The notes beneath the pieces were generated by a model. The model had not been told where the DNA came from and made no database searches. It saw only the letters and a list, made by a program, of their open reading frames with translations. 64,000 nucleotides of DNA from Siphonodentalium dalli (Eukaryota > Mollusca > Scaphopoda > Gadilida > Siphonodentaliidae): assembly GCA_032622095.1 (NCBI GenBank), contig CP136065.1, positions 19,084,134-19,148,133 on the forward strand, in the 5' to 3' direction. Position numbers and translations under genes: made by a program. Below are positions 44,550 to 57,826 of this stretch, piece by piece. Numbering within the stretch: the stretch's first letter is position 1; each line of letters opens with the position of its first letter.

Positions 44550-46900
44550 CATATATAATTACATAATTTGGCGCAGATAAATTATTGCTCGGCTTTTTGA
44601 TGTTTAAGTTACGAAACGTTTAGTGTAAATTTGGGGGGTAGCTCGGATTCCGGGCTTTATGAATATAATTGTGTTATCAGCTGTATATACATGTATATAG
44701 TTAGTTTTGTTGGGGAAAATCGGCAAGTCGATCTGTTTTCGCATTAATGACATGTTCTATAAGGGTAGTCATCGTTTTTCAATTTCCTATATGTTGCTTT
44801 AGCACGAGTAGAAAGTAATTAATGATACAATTCATTTGATAATGATTAGCAAGAACAAGAATGCATGCTTTGGTTATGTGTATGGACACATGATTGGTGC
44901 TCCAACAAGACTGAAGTTCGGTCATGAACCGATGTGTGTGTGGGCAGTCCCAGAGTATTTGCGCATCGATTACAGAAATAATCAGCTCTTATGCCTGCTA
45001 TCTTCAGAAATTTGTTCGCCGAGAGGATTCTCACATTAATTTTATATTGGAGCCATTGGAGATTCGTGTCAGGCGTGAATGTAAATGGTTTGCGAAATAT
45101 ATATATCGTCTTTTATTTCCGAATTCCCTTTTTTACGCGAGTTTGTCACCCGATTCCCTATTGACATGAATCGATGAAAGAGTTGACCGGCTTTCTGATT
45201 CCTCAAAAACGGGATCAAAGAAATGGGTAAGAACGGAGAGGGTAATCGTATGAGGGGCTTATTTCAAGAGTTTGAAAGGCTATATGTTTGGTGTTTTAGG
45301 CTAGCTAAGTAATGAAGTTAGTAGAGATATTGATTGTAACCTTAAGGAAGTCAGGGGTGTGCAATTCCCCATGAGACATTTTCTTTACGAAGTACAATGT
45401 ATGCCCAAAACACCAATCTGTTTAGATTAATCTAATCATACATAGCTAAACCAAATCGTTTTGAACGACCCCAATGCAATCAATTTCTGCCAACCAACTT
45501 CATATATTGTTCGACGACTTCTGAAATATTGAGTTCGGATTACAGATGAAACACCAGCCCTTGCAACTAACACACTCTGTATTCGGCATGTTCGGTTTTA
45601 GGCACATATATGGCGTATTTGTGGAATACAATACGCTCCAGACGGACGTGAATGCCTCGTTCAAAATAAGACCACATAGAGCTTATTTTAATACGAAATA
45701 AGCTGATATAGACGCTCTTTAAACTACTTTTGTGGTATGGTCGACTTGCTTCAAATTATTTGCGATGCTAGTTGAATAGATAGATAATTTAGATAGATAG
45801 GTAATTTATTGGCAAAAGTGCATTCATTATACAAGAATACAGGAGATACAAAAACAATCATAAATAGGATTGAATCGTCAAGTGCAAAAGATCAGTTACT
45901 TGCCCAGTTGAAGGTCAGCAAGATATGGATATATAAGAATCCACATAATGCTGACTCCCAAATGGGGTGCACTCAGCCTGGGGTTGGCATAACCTCGGTC
46001 GTGGCTGTCGTCTTGCTGACCCCATCATAATGTGTATTGTGTCAATGTTGGATGTTACAGTCCTCCAATTGTCATAGCGCCTGAATACTAACTTATCAAT
46101 TTCACTCACCCGAACAACTATACAATATGTCTTTAAAAGAAGTGATGGTACACACCGGACAAAGTGTGACGGTTAGAATGTCACGGTAAAAGCGAGAACG
46201 TGGTCATACCCTGGGCGTAATTGAACTAATGGCTAACTTGTGTTATGTGACGGGCGTCTGGTAGTGTATATTATACATACACATGTACTATTGTTGTTGC
46301 TGCTCAATCTAATTAAAGAGCTAATTTCCCCAGATTCTTCTCGACATTATATTTCACTACCTGGCAATCAACAACGCAACCCTGTCTACCAAAATAAACA
46401 CATATTGGCATATTCTACTCATATTTTATTGCTTCAAACTGATCAGTCTCAGTGATATCTGACTATTGATTATTCAGTCTCCCAAGTTTATTACGCTAAT
46501 TAACAAACACTTGTTGAGAGTCTAAATTGGACACAACTTCATGGCCTTAATTTAGTGAAATGTATTTGACAGAAACTCTTGCTTCCAGTTGTATGGCCAA
46601 TGGGGATGACTGGCCAGAATTGTGGACAGCTAACAACATAAGACAGAACTCTCAGAGTTTCAGTTGCTTGACAGATTACTCCTTATTTACCTCCATAATT
46701 GTTAGTGTAAACATATTTATTCCAATCATAATAACATATATACATTTGACAAAGTGTTGACAACAGAATAGGATAAATGATTGTTGGATTGGAAAAGGGA
46801 TTAAACAACAAGCCCAAGGGCTTTTGTTAAGTTTGCTCTCTTTTTTTTCGCGCCCACTCTTCATTAAGTGTAGAGGGGGTCAGACGAGAAGGAATGGAAA
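44550..46900. other. Intron sequence without supported genes
   Basis: AT-rich. A short ATAGATAGAT run lies near 45776. No retroelement or RNA signature was found. Confidence 0.55.
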
Positions 46901-46906
46901 TATTAT

Positions 46907-46997
46907 AATAATAATAATATTAGTAATGATGATGTTATGATAGACAGGAAGATATATATATATATATAGAGAGAGAAAGAGTGAAAGAAGACGGAAA

Positions 46998-47032
<35 letters not shown>
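46907..47032 (+). repeat. Microsatellite cluster
   Basis: An ATA run (46907-46920), a TA run near 46950-46968 and a GA run of about 32 bases (47001-47032) with interruptions. Simple sequence; the frame reading SLSLSLSL on the minus strand is a by-product. Confidence 0.9.
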
Positions 47033-47036
<4 letters not shown>

Positions 47037-47192
47037 ACTGTCTGGGTAAAGTGATGATGTAATTCAGTTGCAGCTGATTAGTTACAATGCTGTACATATA
47101 CTATTGTTTATGTCATTGCTACGCCCGTCGCCGTGAGATGTCAGACGATCTGGGGCGGGTAAGTTTCGCACTTAGCAGTAATTCCATGCTTT

Positions 47193-47752
47193 TCACGAAG
47201 TGTGTGTACCTATCATATCCTTATGAAAATCGCTTGTTTTCAAAATATATCTTTGGACCGCGTCAAATATTTTAATATTATCACGATGACTGAGTTCCTG
47301 TGATCCACACAAAAGAGTATGTTCTGATAAAATAACGTTCGGTATGGCGCATATAAGTTCAGTCCTTTGGCCATTGTATTCAGGACATTCCAATAAGACG
47401 TTATGTGCTGTTTCTATTTTGCCACAATGACAGCGAGGGGACGTTTTAATGTGATTACTCAATAAGTCAGAGTTCAAACTACTGCATTTAAATCTTAAGC
47501 GAGAGTGGAGTATATGTGATGTGCGACACTTATTGTGGTAGTAGTAGGTTGGGGGCGCCGTGTGCTTGCATTTAGTGGTGTTTTGAAGTCATCAATTGTA
47601 TTACAATTGCGTATTGTGTCGGGCAGAGAGTTCCACTCACTTGTAGCAGATGGCAAAAATGAATTCATGTAATAGTTGTATAAGATATCGGGTGGCAACC
47701 TCGTGTGCTCGTACTTGCCTAATGTGGACCGCCGGGTTCTACCGACAGCAAA
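47193..47752 (-). pseudogene. Non-LTR retrotransposon C-terminal fragment, frameshifted
   Basis: The minus strand reads STLGKYEHTRLPPDIL, NSFLPSATSEWNSLPDTI and DDFKT. Across a frameshift near 47570 it continues with SHILHSRLRFKCSSLNSDLL and CHCGKIETAHNVLLECPEY, the C-terminal CxC..H..C motif of LINE reverse transcriptases. It is a different lineage from the copy at 37925. The 3' end lies near 47190. Confidence 0.82.
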
Positions 47753-47814
47753 AATCGATAATTACGACAGAGAGCATAATTTGATTGGCAATTTATAAGC
47801 AAGAAGTACTCTTA

Positions 47815-48320
47815 CCTGTAAAGTGTGTGGGAATAAGTTTTTTTGTCAATTGCGATATTGTTTTGCGTTTCATAAGCTTAAACCGGCAACTAAACCTAAT
47901 AATTCGACGGTCCAGCTAAACCTCGTTTAGGGAGGCCAGACCTGAGTTGACGAATCCGTCTTTTCTGTACTGCGATTTACGTGGACGGCGCTGTGCATAA
48001 TATCGATTTGTGGCGTGTCCATTAGATGATAGTGGCGGCTTGCAACTATATGGTATTATCATGCCACAATTGATTCATTCTCACACGAGCGTGCTTGTCT
48101 TGTTCGCGATAATTGAGTGCGTGATGACATTCATTCTGCTGGCCTGTGTGTGGTCCGCCTGGTAATTGGGCAGTTTGATTGCATGCTCATCTCATAGACC
48201 CTGCCAGCCACTGAATGACCTAAACAAACGCCCACTTAGACCAGGTTTGGCTGGACCATCAATGTAGGTTTAAACCAGGTTTAAACTCGAAGGGTTAAAC
48301 TGGAGATGATGAATCCGGCC
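47815..48320. repeat. Fold-back repeat family E, rearranged copy
   Basis: 47815-47962 reads as the reverse complement of 32155-32300 (TAAGCTTAAACCGGCAACTA, TTGACGAATCCGTC). 48211-48320 is a second end piece, finishing GAGATGATGAATCCGGCC. The middle (47965-48210) has no recognisable content. Confidence 0.6.
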
Positions 48321-48829
48321 CATAAGTTCATCGTCTTATTTACGAGCAAATATTTTGAAGCCAGCGTTCTAATTTCATGGACACCATACACAATCCAGAC
48401 GAACCATATGAATCAAATTATTTCACAGAATAATTTAATATCTTCCAAAAGACATTTATTGGACAATATATGGGAATTTCATACATTTCCCGATATTTCC
48501 AAATCTGATTTGGGTGCTGATTCTGGATATATCATCCAGTTCAGTTTCTAGAATTCTTCCAACAAATAGTCCTAGTCCTAGTCAACTCCTTTAAACTTAA
48601 CTAAGAAAGCTAATGTTCATGTCAACTATTGAGCAAAATCAATCTGTTGAGTAATTTTTTTACTCAACTCGTTGATTAGAAATAGTTTACTCAACACTTT
48701 TGTCAACGTTGCTTGGTGGTATATATACACTACGGTTGAGCAAGTTTCAGCTTGACGTCACCACCCAAGGTTCGCATTAAAAGTCCACGCGCACGACTAT
48801 CTTCTGTTCTGCACCGGGTAAGTTCTGCC

Positions 48830-49020
48830 GCCATTTGTGGTTGGGTGACGCTGACGTTTTAAAGTAAATCATGGCCCACTGCTATACGGGGGTAACAGGA
48901 AGACAGCCCGATAGGGCTAGGCAACCCCCGACAATATACTGCTTTGCCTTATTATGTATTTCTGCCATTGTATAATTCATGTATATTGTAAATAAATTAT
49001 CCTATCCTATCATATCCTAC
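48830..49020 (+). mobile_element. LINE 3' terminus
   Basis: GGTAACAGGAAGACAGCCCG and AGGGCTAGGCAACCCCC are followed by TTGTATAATTCATGTATATT, GTAAATAAATT and a tail of ATCCT units (ATCCTATCCTATCATATCCT). No coding frame precedes it. The short A/T-C repeat tail is typical of non-LTR elements. Confidence 0.6.
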
Positions 49021-49195
49021 CAGACTATCGAACGCGTTGAAGAATGTAACCATTTATTATCTTGACTGAGACTTGAACTGGAACACAAATGCTGACCTCA
49101 GCAACATATAACGCTACATAGTACATCGGTTATGCCATGTCCTGCAAAATGTAGGTCAATAGTCATGAGCACGCGCACGAGTTAAATTATCTGTA

Positions 49196-49258
49196 TCGCA
49201 CTGATTATACCTACCATGTTTCCTGTGTCGCATTGATTGTACCTACCATGTTTCCTGT
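49196..49258 (+). repeat. About 31-bp direct repeat, two copies
   Basis: TCGCACTGATTATACCTACC and TCGCATTGATTGTACCTACC each lead to ATGTTTCCTGT. Two adjacent units. Confidence 0.8.
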
Positions 49259-49782
49259 TCTGAACGAAAGTGGCCTTAAATGTTGACATTATTGTCGATA
49301 GTTATCATTCGCCTGGGGACACACCTGTGATGTCTTTCAATGAAATGTCGGACTTTGATAGTAGTTATCTCGCACAAAGTGGTGATTTAAGTGTCGACAG
49401 TTTCCGCTTCTCGTTGAATCGATTGGATTTAGAGTTATCTCCCAGACCTGACAACCTGCTTGCATTGTATGTTTACTCGGACGCCCGCGCATCTCGTTGG
49501 ATTTACATAAAGTAGCAGTAGATCCTTAAATTGTTTGATCGGTGTCGCACAATCCTTTAAGTGGTTCGTGAAAGTGAAGAATGGTTCAATGAATCTCTTG
49601 CAGTTGACAGATCCACTCCATATAAAACGATTGATTGTATTCTAAGATGTTCTCAAATAGGAAATCATCTAGCAGTCAACAATCCAAAAGTTCTCGGCCG
49701 GGGATCGAAGTCCGATTCGATTGGCACGGAACATATATTAAACCCATTCCGGCCGTTACGTTTGTCATGTGGCTCTGGAAAT

Positions 49783-49975
49783 GAGCTTCGTGATATGTAA
49801 TATATTGGTTTATTGAGCTTCGTGATATGTAATATATTTGTTTATTGAGCTTCGTGATATGTAATATATTTGTTTATTGAGCTTCGTGATATGTAATATA
49901 TTTGTTTATTGAGCTTCGTGATATGTAATATATTTGTTTATTGAGATTCGTGATATGTAATATATTTGTTTATTG
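49783..49975 (+). repeat. 32-bp minisatellite, six copies
   Basis: Unit GAGCTTCGTGATATGTAATA then TATTTGTTTATT, nearly identical; the first has TTGG and the last GAGATTCG. It sits directly upstream of the decayed LINE copy at 50055. Confidence 0.92.
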
Positions 49976-50054
49976 AACGTGAACATTCCATCGGAGAAAA
50001 TCCTGATTGGACAAACGCCATTATGTACATGGACCACTGTATCAAACTCAAACC

Positions 50055-50965
50055 AAACCGTATATCACTAAATTGTTGCCTGTTACCGTTTGGAATCATG
50101 TCCATATCCCATTAGAAATCCGTTACGATACGCCAACTATTTCACAAACACGACTCACTTTAAATAAAGTTTCCTCCCAACTATGATTGCTGAATGGAAT
50201 TTATCGTGTAAAATTACAGCTGACGCAAAAAAGAAAACTCACGGACCCCACCTCAGAACCAACCAAGGAGGACATTCTTGCTAATATGTATAATAAGATC
50301 TTACTGCAATGCCGGGCGAAGAAGATTTTGCAATGTAGATTACGAAACTACTGCAGTGATCTGAACTTCGATAAATTCGAAAATTACATCTCCGCAAGCA
50401 AATATTGTGGTAACCCGTGGTAACCCGTGGTAACCCATGTGAAGATGGCAGCCATTATTCTTTAAATGCCCCCTCTATACAGACGCACGAAAGCGTATGT
50501 GGGGACGACTAGACGAGCATAAAGTGACCATCACCGGTTTTAAAGATATTCTTTTTGGCATACCGCACAACAGCGATACCTCGAATAGGCGATTATTCGA
50601 AACTACAATCATTCATCACATCCACAGACCTATTTTAGTAATCACTATATATTCCCATCGATGTGAGACTTCGCCCACAGCCACAAAACAACAACAACAA
50701 CAATATTCATGATTTGATTGGTGACGGTGCCCCTACGTGTAGCCGCACGCGATCACCCGGGAACCCGTCCCCATACAAATATCAAACAAATGCTCTCATC
50801 ATATTCCTTCCTGAACACCATCGATTGTACTCATCAGCAGGTGAATGTCAGGGGAGAGGATCCTCACTAAGTTTTGTAACTTGTGCTCCGATCGCCTGTG
50901 CACCCACAGCATTGTGTATACACTTATGTGTTATATTTTATGTATATATGTAGGTCACAATAAAT
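50055..50965 (+). pseudogene. Second, decayed copy of the 37925-39085 retrotransposon
   Basis: DPTSEPTKEDILANMYN, CRLRNYCSDLNFDKFENYIS and KDILFGIPHNSDTSNRRLFE parallel the minus-strand copy at 37925-39085. The region is broken by frameshifts and a deletion between KILL and QCR. The 3' UTR (GTCAGGGGAGAGGATCCTCA, TTTTGTAACTTGTGCTCCGA) and the end TCACAATAAATACTTTCAAA also match. This shows a dispersed LINE family with at least two copies in 64 kb. Confidence 0.88.
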
Positions 50966-50969
50966 ACTT

Positions 50970-53165
50970 TCAAACAAAAAACCAAACTTAAGTTACATTA
51001 TATAATCCCAATATCGATATTTAGGGAATAATCTTCATTTCCTGATGTAAATTGGCTGTATACTTTGTACATAATATGCATTTGAACATATCACAAATAT
51101 ATAAAACGCTAACAGATTCGTAGCCTTTACACTATAAAATTGTATAGTATAGTTTCTAATTACACATCAGTGAAAAATATGAATCTAGAAATGAATTTTG
51201 ACTTGGAAATATCGTAATATATAATACATATTAATGTTGCCACGATATCACATGTTCCTCAACTTCACTTTCACCCTAATGTAATTGTAAGTGTATTTAA
51301 ATAAATTAGCTGTTCGGAAACTAATGGAAGAATAATTTGGACAATAAATTGGATCGAATTACCAATGGTTCATTAAGAGGTCATTAAAGACCAGCGATAA
51401 TATTGTCCCATTATATGTGTTCTCTTTTGAGTAATCTATATGTATACTTATTTAAAACTGAAAGTACTGTGGAAATAGTTTCCATGGGTGATAAGAAGTA
51501 TATGTAATCTACGATAGCAACCCCTTTATCCACATGTGATCTTCAAATTTCTACGTTTATGATGAGGGCATGCACGTCACTAGTTGAACATGTATCTTCC
51601 CAACTGCACTCACTCCGGTCCAACTCGGGTTAAATACCCGTGTATACTCACTGTTTGTGCCTAACTATATGGCCATCCTTTAAATTCTAGCCAATGCGAA
51701 CAGTATATGTATAGTCTCATGATCAATGTAACATACACCACAACCCAGTTTATTCGGCCGCCCCATCTATCCAAATGTATCCATTCAATAGGGGTGATCG
51801 TAAGATAGTAAAATATTACTCTATACCCTGGCAATATATATCCCTGCAGCGTTCGTTCGAAGCGAGCGCAATTCTTGCTCAATACAAGGGTCACATCTTT
51901 GTGAGACATTTGAAAGGCGTATCACCCAGCAGTCACGTATCGCTGAACTCTAATCATCCCTGGTTAAGTGAACGGTCCTTCTATTTTGATATGATGCTGG
52001 TGGGTCCCGCTGAATTGCTATGGTGATTGTACATGTATATGGAAAATGTGTTGGTTGTTGCAAACTGACCATAAAAGATATGTTTATTGGTTCTATTTTA
52101 CAATAAACAGCGCTACCATTATTAAAATAATATTAAGTTCTTGAATGTCATCTCTGTCTGGTTGGCTGGTTTTGCTGAAATTGCTATGGATTGGACAAAC
52201 ACTGTATAAATGTCAACTTTAGAAAAAATAACGGTACTCGTTCTTAACAGAATCGTTTTGCCTTGCCAGCAATTCAGCAGGACCTACAAGCATGATAGCA
52301 AATTCGCAGGAACGCTTAACCAAGGAAGGAACATAGTTACGCTTGTACTGTTATGAAACGCAGCAGTCCATCAACATGCATCGAACTCATATATATCGAC
52401 AAACCGATCGCACATACCATTGGACTACCGAGCTCCACAGTTTTATATATTCCATACTGCATGGTACGAAAAAGAAGGCGAACATACTTAATACTCGGCT
52501 GGCACGTGCAGGTTGTTTGGCATCCGGATTTAGAAAATGTGGGTGCATAGCTAGTTACGCTTCCATGATGTGTTAATAGGTGCCATGTAAATTAGCAATA
52601 TACAATGTATCTGGATATCCTTGTTTTTCGTAATGTACCAAAAAGTACCTAATTCGATAAAGATTCCATGAAATACATGTATACATGTAACAGAACATGA
52701 CGCAGTTAATTGTTTACTGCGATTTCTGGTTATTCTGAGTTCTGGTCATTAGTAAACCAGTAGGGCTCCCGACTTCTTGTCTGGCAAGGGGCCCATTGTC
52801 CAAGTGTTGCAGCATATGGTAATCTGAAGGAATCGAGGAAAAGTCATTATTTGTATAAAACAGTCAAGACCATGTACGTAAACTAGTTTAATAATTGCTA
52901 GTTGTTGCAAACCGTCGATGGTTATCCCTATCGTTCTGCCAACACCAGCGTTGCTATTGTTAAAATTTCATAATATAATGTTCTTAAATATTTCATACAG
53001 CCTAGGCATTTTCTCATATCGCTCGGATAAGCCAAACACCCCGCAAATGACAATTTAAGGTAAAAACAACGGTAATTTGTCTTAACAACGCCAGTTTCCA
53101 CATATCAGGACCAACCAACATCACAGCAAATTAGCATGATGCTGTAATCAGGGATATGGGAGTTT
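50970..53165. other. Intron sequence without supported features
   Basis: No frame above about 85 codons and no repeat that I could pair within the window. Confidence 0.55.
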
Positions 53166-53169
53166 GGTG

Positions 53170-53540
53170 TATTACCCCTCCCCAACTGTTGACAAGAAGT
53201 TCAATAGTTGGACATATCATACATGAAACCACAACAGTTACTTGACCGAAATATAGGTTGAAATTAGTCTGATAGTTTTATTTTCCATCTGATATTTAGT
53301 GTGCATCGTGTTGTGTTTGGACCAACTGTCGAATATTGTCCTATCTGTCAACTGTGTGTGGAATAAAATGGCCGTCAGTTGGACATTTCCCTAGAATTTG
53401 GGGTGTTTGGTTTCCAGCAAGTAGAAATTAGAGATACCAGTTGTAAATTTTATACCCAATGCGGGAGGGCGGAGCAAATGCAATTTCCAGGACTTGGAAA
53501 TTTGGGTCAAATGGAGGGGTGCAATTTCAAGAATGCAATT
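53170..53540 (+). repeat. Old dispersed repeat family F, copy 3
   Basis: AATAGTTGGACATATCATAC, ATATAGGTTGAAATTAGTCT, GTTTGGACCAACTG and TGGCCGTCAGTTGGACATTT parallel 34240-34690. The short open frame at 53379 lies in this repeat and is not called. Confidence 0.55.
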
Positions 53541-54738
53541 CTAAGCTGGACACCCCCATCGAGACTCTCTAACCACATCCCCGAACATAATGAATTTCCA
53601 TTCAATCGCCCGTAAATCTATACAAACTCGTGTCACATGCTGCGAATTTCCTGCTACAACTGTTATATAATGGTATTTACGCTGATATATAATGGTATTT
53701 ACACTGCATCTCATCTTTGATCAGATAATCTAGTTTTAACATCGAATTTCTCATAGCGCAAATTGCGCAATGAACTATAATTAGTCCCACAATGAGTTTT
53801 ATTGACGTGCCGCGGATGCACTAAGATCAAGAATGTGCAACAGCAAAGAGCAATATTATATGCACGTGATTAAGGCAGCTAATCTGTTGAGGTAGCGAGG
53901 ACTCAGCTGTTATATAATTCAAAGTCTGTAGCTAGATTAACTAGATTGTTTTGAACTCGACTGAGCCCAGGATGCGCCTGTTTTGTTTTTAGTAACGGAT
54001 TCCAGATATATCCCATCACCTTGACATACATTGAAACATTTGCATTTATAGAAGAATAAATAGGTCTAGAATTGCTATGAGTCAAGACCATAAAAAGTCC
54101 CACACTTGCAGTTATCGTTTGCGTGTTTTCGTTGTTTGAAGTACTCATTCTGCAAATGTCACGGAGATTAAGTTATCATATTGATTGTATTCCACCGAAC
54201 AATTCAAACTTGTAGCATTCTCGTAGGATAATTAATAATTAACCCCAACACAAATTGATGGACTGCACGTTCAAGGTCCTTCGTGAGAAGTAATTAGAAA
54301 CTAAGTACAACTCGTTTCACTGATAAATATATAACGATCCACTTATCGATAAACGATATAAGTATCGCAAGAATGTCTTGAACTCGAGTTCAATAAACCC
54401 AAACGTAAATCAAATTTTATTTTGAATTCACGGAAACCAGAAACTGTGCACGCAAGGTGAATTCAAAAGAATGTTGCCTCTTCGCAAGCAGACTTCTTCC
54501 CTGTGGAAAAGTGTTCACAGTAGTGATTTAGTTTCATTTGAACACGCCTTTGTAAACTGGTGGAAACATTTAGGTATATATTTATCGAGATTGTTGTATA
54601 TTTTCATTCTTTTTGCGAGTTTGGTATAGTAGTGTACTAAATTTAGCACAATATACCATATAGTACCCGACTCTCGACCAACCAGAAGTCCCCATTTCTG
54701 GGTGAATTTAAATATTATAAGTTACGGGAAGCTTAGTG

Positions 54739-54843
54739 GTCGGATATGGTGTCATGTGAGGCGAAGTGAGATCAATATTAGGCGAGGCCGTAGGCCGAGC
54801 CTAATATTGATCTCGCTGAGCCTCACATGACACCATATCCGAA
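54739..54843. repeat. Long near-perfect palindrome (about 105 bp)
   Basis: GGATATGGTGTCATGTGAGG pairs with CCTCACATGACACCATATCC, and GAGATCAATATTAGGC pairs with GCCTAATATTGATCTC. The tip is GAGGCCGTAGGCC. Only a few mismatches, such as CGAAGT against GCTGAG. No matching flanking duplication was seen. Confidence 0.85.
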
Positions 54844-54849
54844 CACAAA

Positions 54850-57180
54850 GCGTCCCGGAATGTATTTATTATGTCAGTGGACAAAATCCAGCATATCCCT
54901 TTGATTAATCGTCGCTGTAATTTATTTTAATTTGGTATGTTAAATGTGTCGTCATGGCCATTAACTTATGTAACGTCACAGTGACGCGCCATGGGCGTTG
55001 AACATCAACGCATTGAACAAATGGCTAATCACCAGAAGTAGGACAACTTGTTGAGTTTGATAGTTAATTTATGAGTCTTTAGAATTCCTCAAATACATCG
55101 CATGCAGGTTTTGGTACATGGTACTATTTCTTTAAATTCGATTCTCAAAAACAGGTTTTAACAGCATATCAAAAATTCCAATGATCGTCTCTTAAAATGA
55201 GAACTCAAGCTTCCGTCGTCCAAAAGTGGTAAATATGTGGTCGTTATATATTGTTACTTATGGATTATTTTGCGGATTTTCATTTTTATTTTACCTGGTA
55301 ATTGGCAAATTGGTTTAGGAGTTCTTGTATATATTCTGTCTAATCGGACTCTGCATGGGTCTTTACTAAGGATGGACACAAAGGCTTCCGAAACAATCAC
55401 TAAAGGGCGTGCACGGATACAGTGACATATGTGATACATTATTAACGCTGATGGGGTCATTGTCACAAGACATCGATCACATTCGTATCCAGCTTTTCAA
55501 ATCGACCATCAATGTATCTTGCTTTTCAGGGGCGACCACATTCATAGACAGATGTTCACATTCATGTGGTGTAATGAACGGGACTAGTTAGGCTAATCAC
55601 ATTCTTGTGTTGATGAATGAAAACATTTTACATTTCTATGGGAAGAAATCATTTAAATATTAGTTAATCATTTATATACTAAGGTTTTCAACCAATGTCA
55701 TGAAATAGCTTGATTTCTATTCCTACATCTTAATAAATGAACCCAGTTTTGTAGCACAACGTCGCCATTTTAGTCATGATATACTGCGTCATAAGATGAT
55801 GGAATTTGAAGGCAAACTACAAATGTGATCGCCTGTGGAAAGCTGGCTGCGGTTGTGATCGATTTGCAAAGCTTGCTACGAATATGATCGATGTCTTGTG
55901 ACTATGACCCCATCGGCTTGAGGCTGGTCATTCTGTAAACAAAATACAGATTGGCAAACATATAATTTAGACACCATGAAATGTTTGAATTATAGAATCG
56001 GAGGTCAATCTTCGTTTGCGTTCCTCCGCAAAGAAAGTGTATATCAATAGTCGTAGGTGTGTGGATATGATCTGACAGGCCTTATATGTAAACTTCCTGA
56101 ATATTATCGATTTCAATAGACTCGCGTGATTATTTCACCAGAACAAGGCGAACGTATGTTCGATGAAAGTATAACAACTGTAATTGTGGCGGATATAATT
56201 GTGTAAATTAGACCTCTGTCAAAACCTATCAGGGAAAAGCGGGGTAATATAGGAAAACTTTGCGGATTTTACATATTAAAATATTCAGAACCGCACACGC
56301 CATTAACTTTTATAGTATTTCGAGTACTATACTAGATTGACAATATTCATGAAACATGTTATACATACATTTCTGGTCAGGTGACCATATTCCCCCGCCG
56401 TAGGGTATGGCCACTTGGATCGTAAATCGTGTACCACTGGCGATAAGGGACTGATTCTACACCACTTACGTGTTCCCATAGCACTGTCTGCGATGACTGC
56501 GAGTGTGTGGATAATATAGGGAGGCGACGACGTCAGAGTGGGCACACTCAGATGATGCTGTGTTGACAATATAATAAAATATAATTTAATCATAAGCTGT
56601 CAATCCACGGAATACTGTAAAACATTTGGCTTCTACACACTTTGTCGATAACGTTAGTTTCGTGATTACTTTCCCGCTACATAAATGACAGCAGCTTTGA
56701 GACCACGCCTATACCGCGTGCCTAAAATGTACATGGAAACTGGTCGATAGTTCCTACGCTTTAACATGAACTCTCGGTGCTGCATCATAATTCCTTCGGG
56801 TAGGACTGTGTTGACAATAACCGTACTAGCTGCTAATAGTCAGTGCACAAGCTATATATACCAGACAAATCAACAAGATTGAACATGTGTAATGAAATGA
56901 AACACGGAAATTAAAACTAACAATGGTAGTGTCATCGCGTTCGAATATCCCAGTCACACGTGCAACTATATACAGCTGTCCGATGCGTGAGCAGTTGCGA
57001 CCAGCAAATCAAAAACGCTGAAGTTCTTACGCTACCTAATCAAACGATAATCGATAAGTACAAGTTTTGAGTTACATGTGTCTTTCAACTTCATGTGCCG
57101 TTTTCGTTGGAAATAGTCTAAATGTTGTACGTCCGTTATACTTTCACATTCTACTTAGTGTTGTTCTCCTGTGAACTGAC
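54850..57180. other. Intron sequence without supported features
   Basis: Short frames only. No palindrome or MITE terminus was recognised before the family A copy at 57190. Confidence 0.55.
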
Positions 57181-57189
57181 ACGCTTTAA

Positions 57190-57637
57190 CACTTTACCCA
57201 ACAGAACGGCCCTGTGCCAATGCATTCTCTTATATATGCGAGTCGACCATAGGTCGCCTCGCATATATAAGAGAATGCATTGGCTTAACACATATTAAAA
57301 ATGATAAAATTGTCAAAGAATGTAGAAAAATATTATAAAAATTGTTAAAAAATGTAAGAAAAAATTATAAAATTATTAAAGAATGTAAGAAAAAATGGTA
57401 AAAAGTGTTTAAAAAATATTTTGTTAGGCCAATGCATTCTCTTATATATGCGAGGCGACCTATGGTCGACTCGCATATATAAGAGAATGCATTGGCACAG
57501 GGCATAACTGTAACCATCACAATGTGGTCGGTTCCAATGATATCCATATTTGTATGGTGTTATTGAGACAGACCGAAGATATTTTAGGCTGTTGAAGCTT
57601 TATTTGGGCGTTTTTGGCCGGTTTGTTGGGTAAAGGG
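57190..57637 (-). mobile_element. Hairpin MITE, family A, long complete copy
   Basis: TTAA duplications lie at 57186-57189 and 57638-57641. The left terminus has one change (CACTTTACCC). The short arm is on the left and the full long arm on the right. Both palindromes are intact, and the spacer carries several units resembling ATTGTTAAAGAATGTAAGAA. It ends 189 bp upstream of the terminal GPCR exon, near the end of the intron. Confidence 0.87.
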
Positions 57638-57826
57638 TTAAAGCATTTATCTTTAAACTTTTCGGTTATAACTGCATAACCTTATTCGAAACAAGAGTTA
57701 TTTCTTAAATATTCTCAGATTTATGTTTCACGGTTCATTTTCAGAATTCCCATTGACGTCCCTTCGTGATGTGATTGATCGTGACAGGCAGCTCGTTTAA
57801 TAGTATGCTTTATCATTATGTTTCAG

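Larger units (their letters stand above)
23713..57826 (+). other. Inferred 34.1-kb GPCR intron
   Basis: It is bounded by the GTAAGT donor at 23713 and the TTATGTTTCAG acceptor ending at 57826. It carries hairpin MITEs of all three families, LINE fragments on both strands, palindromes and minisatellites, and no other supported host exon. Very long last introns are known in animal GPCR genes. An unseen exon inside it cannot be ruled out from sequence alone. Confidence 0.75.

Noticed and set aside
46903-47097. Low-complexity protein with SLSLSLSLFLSVFF
   Set aside because: Translation of GA and TA microsatellites.
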